NCBI GenBank assembly: GCA_024134725.1
Contig: CP099863.1
Location: 1,111,501 to 1,175,500 of the forward strand
Source: Bacillus sp. 1780r2a1
GTDB lineage: Bacteria > Bacillota > Bacilli > Bacillales > Bacillaceae_H
Direction: 5' to 3'
Length of the DNA: 64,000 bases
The translations under genes and the position numbers were made by a program. Below, piece by piece: positions 54,117 to 62,013 of the stretch (positions are counted from its first letter, which is position 1; each line of letters starts with the position of its first letter). Under the pieces are notes generated by a model. The model did no database searches. It saw nothing but the letters and a program-made list of their open reading frames with translations, and was not told where the DNA came from.

Positions 54117-54560
54117 ATGAAAATAGAATTGTTAAATGCAATTGATGAAGAGCTTGAAATGTGCCCAGAAGCATTTGGAGGGACTGTTAATATTGAGGAA
54201 GTAATGCAAGCTGAAGTTGAGCTAAAAGTGAAATTACCTGAGGACTTTAAAATGTTTCTTTTGAAGTATGGTTCAGGAGCAGTTGGTGAAGCTATTGTTT
54301 TAGGATTGAGAGAAGCAGAGTTTGTTGCTACACCATCATTTGTAGAGAAATCTCTACAGTTTAGAAATATTCTTCCTGAAGGGTATGAGAATTTTATTGT
54401 TATTGGAGTAGACAGTGCAGGGAATCCAGTAGGTTTTAATTCCCCTAATACAGAAATCATTACATTTGATTTTGATTTTGGTGGAAAAGAGATTATAGCA
54501 AGCAGTTTTGAAGAGTATTTAGAAAAGGCTCTTAAAGAAGAGATAAATATACATTTTTAA
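54117..54560 (+). CDS. SUKH (SMI1/KNR4) family immunity protein
   Basis: 147 residues. The SUKH pattern is clear: VELKVKLPEDFKMFLLKYGS near residue 40, a central beta region with FIVIGVDSAGNPVGFN, and a C-terminal SSFEEYLEKAL. SUKH proteins neutralise nuclease toxins. No adjacent toxin module remains upstream other than the RNase A-like one, so it is an orphan immunity gene, perhaps protecting against toxins of relatives. AAGGGGGAT ribosome site. Confidence 0.82.
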   Translation: MKIELLNAIDEELEMCPEAFGGTVNIEEVMQAEVELKVKLPEDFKMFLLKYGSGAVGEAIVLGLREAEFVATPSFVEKSLQFRNILPEGYENFIVIGVDSAGNPVGFNSPNTEIITFDFDFGGKEIIASSFEEYLEKALKEEINIHF

Positions 54561-54646
54561 TGAATTAGATGGCTACTTAGAAAATTAATGGGACCTTCAA
54601 TAATTTTGTGTAAATACGAATTTGTTGTTCTTATAGATATTATTCA

Positions 54647-54777
54647 CTAGTTTGTTTTAAACATCATTTGTAGCTCTGCTCGAGCTTGAACAAGATCTGT
54701 TGTAAATTGATTCATAGGAAGACCTTCTTTCTTTGAATTGGTTGTGGTGATTTAATTCTAAAAGAAAAGGTCTTCCT
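54647..54777 (-). other. Possible mobile-element remnant with inverted repeat
   Basis: On - a 22-codon frame (54715 to 54647) starts MNQFTTDLVQARAELQMM and stops. It is preceded by an 11-bp perfect inverted repeat (54716-54726 with 54767-54777, AGGAAGACCTT). The start resembles that of some transposases, but it is too short to assign. It could also be a terminator acting on +. Confidence 0.3.
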
Positions 54778-55033
54778 TTTTGTATTTGTTCATTTATCCA
54801 AAATATTTTATTCTCTTTTAATAATTCAAATTGTTTAAAATAATTTGAATTATAAGGAGAATGATAGATGAGTAATGTAGCAATTAAAATAAGCTCTGAT
54901 GGTCCATACCTGACGAAGTATAATTTGCAAGATTAAGTGAAAACAGAATTAGTTTTAAAAATAATTAAGCGGGCGCTTAGTAGTGTTAAGGAAGTAAATA
55001 AAGCAAAAAAACTAAAAGAATTAAAATTTAACT
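54778..55033 (+). other. Stretch with a broken small frame
   Basis: ATG 54869 opens 22 codons (MSNVAIKISSDGPYLTKY) to a TAA (54935-54937), and the same frame then continues for 32 codons rich in Lys to a second TAA near 55035. AAGGAGA precedes the ATG. It looks like a decayed immunity-type gene. Nothing else is seen. Confidence 0.3.
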
Positions 55034-55073
55034 AAAAGCACTTGCCTTTTAAAAAGACAACGAGTGCTTTTTT
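55034..55073 (+). terminator. Cassette terminator 2
   Basis: AAAAGCACTTG pairs with CGAGTGCTTTT (one G-U) and T-run follows; same stem family as at 52487. Confidence 0.7.
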
Positions 55074-55125
55074 ATTTGAATAAATAATCTATGGCTAATC
55101 TGTACAATACATATATAAGTTATAG

Positions 55126-56142
55126 GGTGTTCAAGCTCAAGCGTGTTGGGAAGTCAGCATTGAAAACATCAAGCAAGGAACAAAAACCGCGCTAGACGTC
55201 ACAAAACGAAGCTGGGATGGCGTCGCTGGCGGAGCGACAGATGCCGGTGTCGATACGTGGAATGATCTCGTACATATGGTCCAGCATCCAGTCGAAACAG
55301 CAGAAAGCATCGGTGAAGGAGTCAAAGCCGTTTGGGATGACCCAAAAGGTGTAGCTAAAACCATCGGTAACGAAATTAAAGACTCCTGGAACGAACAGGT
55401 TATAAATGGCGATGCCGAAAGCAGAGGCCACTACTTTTCCTACCTAACCGCTAACGTTGCCATGAGCATAGTCGGCACAAAGGGAGCGGACAAGCTCGCA
55501 AAAACGACGAAGCTTGAACAACTCAGTGGTGCCGCCACGAAGAAACTGAATGAAGGTGCCGCAGCTATTAACGTGCGTACGCAGTCAGCTCTGCAGAACT
55601 TGGGACTGGATAACCGTTTAGCATATCCAGGTGTTGGATCTGTGAAGGGGAATGGCGGGTATCAGTTTATTGAGTGTGTGGATGGTGGTCATGGGGTTGG
55701 GACGAAGGTTAGGGATGAGAAGGTTGCTGAGGGTACGGGTAAAGAATATAAAAACTATAAGGATGTAGAATATACTGGAACAACTAAAGTTAATGGAGAA
55801 GTAAGGGATATTAGCAGACGGGTTTTTCAAAGGTTAGATATTGATTATATGAGAATTGACCCTAAAACTGGTATGACAAATCTCCAATTAATGAAAAAAG
55901 GAAGAGCACCAATTTGGCAAGATGGGACTGCTATAGAACTTCATCATTTAATTCAAAGAGAGCCCGGATCAATGGTGGAGCTCCCGGATAGTATGCATAA
56001 GGAGTATGATAAAATATTGCATCGCTTAGTGGAGAATGGTGGAAGCTTTAGAAACGACCCTGTGTTAAAAAAGCAATATGAAAATTTCAGGTCGAAATAT
56101 TGGAGATGGAGAGCTAAGCAAATAGATAAAGCTGAATTATAA
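55126..56142 (+). pseudogene. Orphan LXG toxin module 2: LHH nuclease domain
   Basis: Open from a TAG at 55123, with no LXG domain and no ribosome site. The head copies the LXG middle but carries a variant, VQHPVETAESIGEGVKAVW, where the intact gene has VEDPKGTLQSIGEGAQAVW. The new C-terminus starts after KVAEGTGKEYK and contains IELHHLIQREPGSMVELPDS with a following His-rich helix: the LHH branch of the HNH/endonuclease VII toxins. Silent cassette as module 1. Confidence 0.8.
55160..55690 (+). repeat. LXG repeat, copy 3
   Basis: Corresponds to about 49574-50108 of the intact gene, with a divergent block of about 50 bp at 55277-55325 shared with copy 4. Confidence 0.8.
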
Positions 56143-56157
56143 AAGGAGGAATTTTGA

Positions 56158-56607
56158 ATGAATAAAGAGGAATTAACCAATTTTATTAAGATAAATATGG
56201 AATCAGATGACTTTACTGGTGGAGTAGATAAAAAACAAGTTGATTATGTTCAAGATACCCTACAGTTAAAATTGCCAGAAAGTTATAAGTGGTTTTTAAC
56301 TAATTATGGCTCCGGTGGGTTATTTGGTGTTGATATTTTAGGGGTTGCTAAGTCTAATATAGCTTCTGTTGTTATTGAAACAGAGAGTTATAGGGATTTA
56401 GGAATGAGTGAGAATTTAGTAGTTATTGAAGATATTGGGGAATATGCTTATTGTCTAGACACTAGTAATATGGAAAACAAGGAGTGTCCAGTAATAGCAT
56501 GGGATAGACAAGGTGGACTTGATGACTACAATACAGCAAAGAATTTTTATGAGTTTTTATCACAAAGGTTATTGAATGCAAAAGAAGCATGGGAAGAAGA
56601 GTTTTAA
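56158..56607 (+). CDS. SUKH (SMI1/KNR4) family immunity protein
   Basis: 149 residues. LQLKLPESYKWFLTNYGSGG, LVVIEDIGEYAYCLDTS and DYNTAKNFYEFLSQRL follow the SUKH-1 pattern, close to B. subtilis YobK-type antitoxins. It lies 15 bp after the LHH nuclease module with a strong AAAGGAGGA site and is the expected partner of that toxin. Confidence 0.85.
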   Translation: MNKEELTNFIKINMESDDFTGGVDKKQVDYVQDTLQLKLPESYKWFLTNYGSGGLFGVDILGVAKSNIASVVIETESYRDLGMSENLVVIEDIGEYAYCLDTSNMENKECPVIAWDRQGGLDDYNTAKNFYEFLSQRLLNAKEAWEEEF

Positions 56608-56927
56608 TATAGATAAATAGAAAGAAATTATAAATGAGATTGCTGAAAATCACAAACTTTTGATGGTTGTACCATTAAGAGTTTGTATAATGATATTTTT
56701 TATAAAAAATTGCCATATAATTATGCGGGATGCCGTTTTAATCTAATGGAGTATTTTATATAGCTAACTATAAAGCACTTGGTTTTCTGATAGGCAACAA
56801 GTGCTTTTTGTAAATAAGGATTGTAATAGAGTATGAAGTAATGAAGATGGTTTTAAAGTTCGTTACTCAAGTAGATAAACAATCAGCATAATGTAAAAGA
56901 CATGACGCACACAGTTAACGAGACGTA
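56608..56927 (+). other. Intergenic stretch between immunity gene and module 3
   Basis: Contains cassette terminator 3 (56772-56809) and no gene. The last bases before 56928 show no promoter or ribosome site for module 3. Confidence 0.4.
56772..56809 (+). terminator. Cassette terminator 3
   Basis: AAAGCACTTG (56772-56781) pairs with CAAGTGCTTT (56798-56807), followed by T-run; same stem family as at 52487 and 55034. Confidence 0.75.
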
Positions 56928-57380
56928 GAATGACCTCGTACATATGATCCAGCATCCAGTCGAAACAGCAGAAAGCATCGGTGAAAGAGTCAAAGCTGTT
57001 TGGGATGATCCAAAAGGCGTAGCTAAAACCATCGGTAACGAAATTAAAGACTCTTGGAATGAACAGGTTATAAACGGCGATGCAAAAAGCAGAGGGCACT
57101 ATTTTTCCTACCTAACCGCTAACGTTGCCATGAGCATAGTCGGCACAAAGGGAGCGGACAAGCTCGCAAAAACGACGAAGCTTGAACAACTCAGCGGTGC
57201 CGCCACGAAGAAACTGAATGAAGGTGCCGCAGCCATTAACGTGCGTACGCAGTCAGCTCTGCAGAACTTGGGCCTGAATGGACTGGATAACCGTTTAGCA
57301 TATGCAGGTGTTGGATCTGTGAAGGGGAATGACGGGTATCAGTTTATTGAGCGTGTGGATGGTGGCAATGGGGGTAATCA
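56928..57380 (+). repeat. LXG repeat, copy 4
   Basis: Shortest copy; matches about 49666-50117 of the intact gene, with the copy-3 variant block. Confidence 0.8.
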
Positions 57381-57834
57381 GAAGACTGGGGAGAAAGCTA
57401 TTGCCAAGGGTATAGATGATGTTAAACCAGGAGATACAAGTTCTCTTGCACCTGGTGGTGGATTGGCTGCACATGAGCTAAAAGGTGGTCATTTAATTGA
57501 AAGACACGTTGGAAAAACTGATGAAGAATTACTAGAAAGAATAAAAAATAATCCTAGAATTAACGGCTCTTCTACTTTTACAGATAGGGCTACTGCTGAT
57601 AAAGTTGCTAGTAAAGTTCTTAATAACTCTAAGAATATCGAAAAAATTCAAAAGTGGCTATCTGACTCAAATAGTAGACCTAAATTACAATTAAAATACC
57701 AGGGTGACGGAGAAATAATTGGCAAGAGTGTTTCAAGAAATTCGGAAGTAGTGGAGAATGTAACAAACGCAAAGATTATTCTAAAAAAGAGTAACGATGG
57801 TAATTTTATTTTAACAGGATATCCTGTTAAATAG
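56928..57834 (+). pseudogene. Orphan LXG toxin module 3: second RNase A-like domain
   Basis: Begins abruptly within the repeat (AATGACCTCGTACATATG). Head shares the QHPVETAESIGE variant with module 2. The toxin end is a paralogue of module 1: GGHLIERHVGKTDEELLERI and INGSSTFTDRATADKVA are the same, while the last ~70 residues (KIQKWLSDSNSRPKLQLKYQ) differ clearly. That difference probably changes immunity recognition. No ribosome site; ATG 56944 is the first start. Silent cassette. Confidence 0.8.
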
Positions 57835-57851
57835 AAAGAAGGGAAAGGTTT

Positions 57852-58151
57852 ATGGATAAAAACTATAATTACTTAGAGGAATTTGAAGATTTTTTAGGAG
57901 GTACATTTCATCAAGATATTAGTTCTCCTGAGCAAGCCTTAGATGAATTTATAAATGAAGTCAGTAGAGAATGTTTGGTGTCTACAATAAATGATTGTGA
58001 AGAATTCTTAAATAATCATTTAACAAAAGAAGAGAAAGAAGAATTTATTCAAAGTAATACAGAAGTTTATTTTCCAGCTATTGAAGTAACTCCTTTACAG
58101 TGGCTGTATACATTAGTAGAACAGATGCGAGAAGGATTAAAAACAAAGTAA
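57852..58151 (+). CDS. CdiI-type immunity protein, paralogue
   Basis: 99 residues. FLGGTFHQDISSPEQALDEF and PLQWLYTLVEQMREGLKTK align with the protein at 53695, while the middle differs, in step with the differing toxin tails of modules 1 and 3. The site GGGAAAGG precedes the ATG. Expected partner of module 3. Confidence 0.8.
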   Translation: MDKNYNYLEEFEDFLGGTFHQDISSPEQALDEFINEVSRECLVSTINDCEEFLNNHLTKEEKEEFIQSNTEVYFPAIEVTPLQWLYTLVEQMREGLKTK

Positions 58152-58386
58152 AGGTACTGGTTCAAAAATTTTATTGATTCAATGTCTTTCAAGGTTTTTA
58201 CGTTAATCTATATTAAAGTTTTGAACAGTAAGGAAACATGTGCTTAGAAATAGAGAGCGTAGGATGATAGTTCTCTTTTAATAATAAAAGGTATAGGTAT
58301 CCAACAGCCAGAAACCAATCAGTATAATCGAAATGTAGCTCATATTGTGCTAGCTGTTTTCAAAATCAGAAACAGGTAGAGTTACT

Positions 58387-58722
58387 ATGAGATGCGATTC
58401 TTTAACACGAGCATTAAAAGTATATAGTTATAAAAATGTCTTAATTATTGAATGCAAAAACAGACTAAAGATGATTGGTAGATTAGATACAGTTTATGAA
58501 ATAAGTAATGGTCTAGAAGATCAAGAATAAGACTTCCAACAATATGATGATGTTGCGTTTATAGTACAACAAATCTTGTTGTCTCCAACTATGGAAGATG
58601 ATTTATATAAATGGTTAAAAGAGAGGAATTCATTAATAGAAGTTTCTGCGTATGAAGACACTCCACTTGCTATTTACTTACCAGACCTTCGAAAGATATG
58701 GGGAGAGAAGAAGAGGCAGTAA
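58387..58722 (+). pseudogene. Interrupted small gene, possible immunity remnant
   Basis: A frame of 111 codons from ATG 58387 with a TAA at codon 48 (58528-58530). First part RLKMIGRLDTVYEISNGLED; second part DDLYKWLKERNSLIEVSAYE and DLRKIWGEKKRQ. It sits between an AAGGTATAGG stretch like those that start modules 1 and 2 and cassette terminator 4, so it is probably a worn-out cassette end. No family recognised. Confidence 0.45.
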
Positions 58723-58756
58723 GGTAATTAATAAATAAATATTGTATTAAAAAATT

Positions 58757-58795
58757 AAGCACTTAATTGTCTCCTGTAGACGATAAGTGCTTTTT
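58757..58795 (+). terminator. Cassette terminator 4
   Basis: AAGCACTTA (58757-58765) pairs with TAAGTGCTT (58784-58792), then T-run. End of the toxin array. Confidence 0.75.
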
Positions 58796-58870
58796 CACGT
58801 TCTCATATTCATATAAACTCATTCTTGTTTAATGTTTATATTTAATCAACAAAAGCTAAAGCCAAACAAA

Positions 58871-58899
58871 AAAGAAGAATGAACTATCCATTCTTCTTT
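58871..58899 (-). terminator. Terminator of the DUF3243 gene
   Basis: AAAGAAGAATG (58871-58881) pairs with CATTCTTCTTT (58889-58899); on - the stem is followed by six T. Confidence 0.75.
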
Positions 58900-58942
58900 C
58901 AAATGAAAAGGTATCTATTTAAAACGGTACACCAAGTGCGCG

Positions 58943-59260
58943 TTACTCTTTAACCAATTTAACAAGCATATGAGCAAGGTGGCGTTGTTCCTCATCATTA
59001 CCAACTTTCCATAGCTCTTGTAGTAAGTATTCTTCTGCGTTTTGTGGTTCCTCGTGTTTTGCTAGGTAATCCCCGATTTTTTTAGCTGCTAAAGCCAGCT
59101 GATCATCACTTAACCCTAGTTTCTCACCTTTTGAAACTTTATCTCCTAAGTACGTTTGGAATTCGGTAAAGCTAGCAAGAATTCTGTCTTTCTTTTCTTG
59201 GCTCATTTCGTTTAGCTTATTCTCTACCTTGTTTTCAACTGTTTTCGTATTATTGTTCAT
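58943..59260 (-). CDS. DUF3243 family protein
   Basis: About 105 residues from the ATG at 59260 with AGGAGGAGAG just upstream; a longer frame to 59314 is less likely. After a polar start (NNNTKTVENKVENKLNEMSQ) comes the DUF3243 core: FQTYLGDKVSKGEKLGLSDD, IGDYLAKHEEPQN, LLQELWKVGNDEEQRHLAHM. B. subtilis YmfJ is a member. Small helical cytoplasmic protein of unknown role. Marks the end of the toxin region. Confidence 0.85.
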   Translation of the reverse strand: MNNNTKTVENKVENKLNEMSQEKKDRILASFTEFQTYLGDKVSKGEKLGLSDDQLALAAKKIGDYLAKHEEPQNAEEYLLQELWKVGNDEEQRHLAHMLVKLVKE

Positions 59261-59484
59261 TTTCAACTCTCCTCCTAATAAAGTAATGTCGTTCTTATAA
59301 GTTAAGTCCCCCAATTATTGGTATGTAAACCTATTATTTCATTTAAATGTGCTAGATAAGTATTTAGTCATAGTAGTTCAATCTTTTACCGAGCTGTTAT
59401 GCAGCAATTCGCAGCTAAGTAGACTATCTCAAAAGGTACGGTCATATCTTATAGAAAGACAAGCTATGGAGTTGGAGGGATAAC

Positions 59485-60123
59485 GTGACTATTCTAATTA
59501 TTCACCTAGTGGTATTGGGAATCAGTCTTGCAGCACCATTAGGGCCGATTAAAGTAGAGATGATCAAGCGAGGAATTGCAGGTGGTTTTTGGCCTTCTTG
59601 GCTTATCGGCCTGGGAGGAGTTACGGGAGATTTCCTGTTTCTAGTCGTCATTTATTTAGGAGCTGAACATTTATTTCAACATCACTTGGTGGTTGTGTTT
59701 ACATACTTGTTAGGTGGTTTTTTTCTCATTAAACTCGGACTAAGCAGCCTATCGAAACAGCATTCGTTCAAGCAGGAAGATATGAAAACCACTTTAGCTC
59801 CGTGGTATAAAACGTTTTCTGTTGGCTTTTTAATTGCGTTATTGAATCCTTTAAATATTGTATTTTGGTTTGGTGTTTATGGCTCTACCTTACAGGAAAT
59901 GACGCAGACGATGTCTCATTCTCTTTCTTTTCTCTACAGCTTATTTATTCTAGGGGGAATTATCCTTTGGAATCTGAACGTGGCTTTCACGGTACACTTC
60001 GGTCGAAATCTTTTGACAGATAAATTTTTGAAAAATATCTCGGTGGTTGCTGGGGGTGTGCTGATTTTATATGGTGTGTGGTTTATCGTTCGGTTTGGTA
60101 AAGAGATTTTAGCGTTTATATAA
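59485..60123 (+). CDS. LysE-family amino-acid exporter
   Basis: 212 residues with six membrane segments. The RhtB/LysE signature is visible: APLGPIKVEMIKRGIAGGFW at the N-terminus and ALLNPLNIVFWFGVYG in the fourth segment. It likely exports an amino acid or a related small molecule. GTG start nine bases after GGAGGG. Stands alone and ends in a terminator of the same stem family as the toxin cassettes. Confidence 0.88.
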   Translation: MTILIIHLVVLGISLAAPLGPIKVEMIKRGIAGGFWPSWLIGLGGVTGDFLFLVVIYLGAEHLFQHHLVVVFTYLLGGFFLIKLGLSSLSKQHSFKQEDMKTTLAPWYKTFSVGFLIALLNPLNIVFWFGVYGSTLQEMTQTMSHSLSFLYSLFILGGIILWNLNVAFTVHFGRNLLTDKFLKNISVVAGGVLILYGVWFIVRFGKEILAFI

Positions 60124-60131
60124 AGAAGAAT

Positions 60132-60169
60132 AAGCACTTGAAGTCTGAGAAGGCAGTAAGTGCTTTTTT
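60132..60169 (+). terminator. Terminator after the LysE-type gene
   Basis: AAGCACTT (60132-60139) pairs with AAGTGCTT (60158-60165), followed by T-run; fifth member of the recurring terminator family. Confidence 0.75.
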
Positions 60170-60765
60170 ATATGGAAAATAAAAAAGTAATATTTAACTA
60201 TAAATGGATTTAAAGAACATATATGAAATTTATTTAAATTCTTGTAAAAAAATGTTTAAATATGTAATATGATAGAGTGGTTTCCTGCAGGTTATCATTT
60301 CCAATTTATGAATATCACCTTAGATTACTATCTGTAATGTTAAATTTAAAAATCGTATATCCTCAGAAATATGGTCTGAGAGTCTCTACCCAATTCCCGT
60401 ATAAAGAATTGGACTACGAGTTAAATTTTACTTTATTGGTGTTAAGAATTAATTTAAAAAGAATAATAGTGTGGGTGTACTTTAATAATTAGTACTTATT
60501 AGATGGGAGCATTTGATACAAAGCCCCATTCTCTTAAGCTATTACTTTGTAAGACACTTACACTTTATTTAAGCATAGTTACTTGTGTTTAACATAAGTA
60601 ATACGTGCGTCTTTTTAATATTTATTTTTATAAAACCGAGTGAAAGTAAGACTTATCTCCTTTGGTAGAGTATAAGTACTTCTTTTTTCTTGGTTTTTTT
60701 ATTTGTAAAATTTTCGAATTAAGTGCTTTGACATTAATTTTTAATTGAAAGGATTATTTGTTTTT
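60170..60765. other. AT-rich non-coding stretch
   Basis: No supported gene. A 71-codon frame at 60277 has no ribosome site and no recognisable protein. TTGACA (60728-60733) stands 18 bp before GATTAT (60752-60757), a possible promoter very close to the next gene's start. Confidence 0.4.
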
Positions 60766-61998
60766 ATGGATAAAAGTATGTATAAAAATTTTGATTATCT
60801 AAGACTTATTGATAATTACAAAGAATATAATAATCCTTTTTCACATGACTTTAACATAATATTCCAATCTTCGCCATGTCAGTTATTATCAGAAAAAATG
60901 CAGTTAATTCCTGATCCTAAACATTATAATAATCGTTTATCTCATAGTTTAGACGTATGTAAAATCGCATGTTTAATCGTAGATTACCTGAATGTAATTA
61001 TGGAAAAGAACCATATTAAATTAATTAATAAAGAATTAATAAAAGCAATTAGTTTTGCTCATGATATTGGACACCCTCCTTTCGGGCATACAGGTGAACG
61101 ATCTTTAGATCAAATTATGCTTAAAAGTGGAGGGTTTGAATCAAATGCCCAAACAATTAGGTTAATGATTAGTGATCAGTTCAATGTAACTTTTAGAACA
61201 TTAATTTCATTATTAAAACATAAAAGAATAATTCCTAACGTTAGAAAAGAAGGTACAGAATTAATTAAGGGATATTATGGATATATGAGTGGTGATATAG
61301 AACGTTTACTTTCAATATACCAAGAAAATGTCCTAGAACAATACATTATAGACATGGCAGATACAATATCATATGTCATTTCTGATATTAAAGATTTAAT
61401 AGTTTTTTTAGGGAAAACGAGGTTTATTCAATTAGTTAATATGTACTTTACTGTTGATACACTGTTTGAAGATTCAAGACATATCTTCAAACATATAGGT
61501 ACAAAGGAATTGCTTTATTTAGTTACTGATATTATTAAAGATATTAATGAAAATATCCTCGGACCTATACTGAATAGTATTGAGAATAAAACAAAAGCAA
61601 GGTGTGAACAATCAATAATTAGCAAATTTGTAAACAATATATCGCTCAAGGTTAATGATATAGATCCAATGTATAGTGAGTTAGAAATTCCTATACAAGA
61701 TCAATTAAAGCTTTTTTTGCTGAATCAAATTACACGTAAATGTTTTTTAGAAAGTGAATTTAATAAAGGTATAGATACCAAGATAGATCTCCGTATAAAC
61801 AAAACCTTTGAATACTTATTTAGCTTAAATACAGATGTAACGATACTCCCTTTAGAACAGCAAAATGTACAGAACTTGTTAAGTATTACTAATGATACTA
61901 ATAAAGCAAGATATGTTTGTGATTTAATGTGTCAGTTATCAGAAAACCAAATCTTACATTTAATAAGCCATTTAGAAGAGAGAATAATTTTAACTTAG
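60766..61998 (+). CDS. HD-domain dGTPase-like phosphohydrolase
   Basis: About 410 residues from ATG 60766. Metal and catalytic residues of the dGTP triphosphohydrolase branch are visible: His60 in NRLSHSLDV, His99-Asp100 and His108 in ISFAHDIGHPPFGHTGERSL, then GGFESNAQTIRLM and a later MADTISYVISDIKD. It should hydrolyse dGTP or a related nucleotide; such enzymes serve nucleotide balance, phage defence or, rarely, biosynthesis. Only 15 bp separate it from the P450 gene, and both are equally AT-rich, so they form one unit. Confidence 0.85.
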   Translation: MDKSMYKNFDYLRLIDNYKEYNNPFSHDFNIIFQSSPCQLLSEKMQLIPDPKHYNNRLSHSLDVCKIACLIVDYLNVIMEKNHIKLINKELIKAISFAHDIGHPPFGHTGERSLDQIMLKSGGFESNAQTIRLMISDQFNVTFRTLISLLKHKRIIPNVRKEGTELIKGYYGYMSGDIERLLSIYQENVLEQYIIDMADTISYVISDIKDLIVFLGKTRFIQLVNMYFTVDTLFEDSRHIFKHIGTKELLYLVTDIIKDINENILGPILNSIENKTKARCEQSIISKFVNNISLKVNDIDPMYSELEIPIQDQLKLFLLNQITRKCFLESEFNKGIDTKIDLRINKTFEYLFSLNTDVTILPLEQQNVQNLLSITNDTNKARYVCDLMCQLSENQILHLISHLEERIILT

Positions 61999-62013
61999 CA
62001 GGAGGATTACCAA

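Noticed and set aside
55126-56142. Orphan toxin modules as ordinary expressed toxins
   Set aside because: They lack the LXG domain, a ribosome site and a promoter, and begin within a copy of the intact gene; silent cassettes explain them better.
60277-60492. 71-codon frame after the LysE-type gene
   Set aside because: No ribosome site, low-complexity AT-rich translation, no family resemblance.
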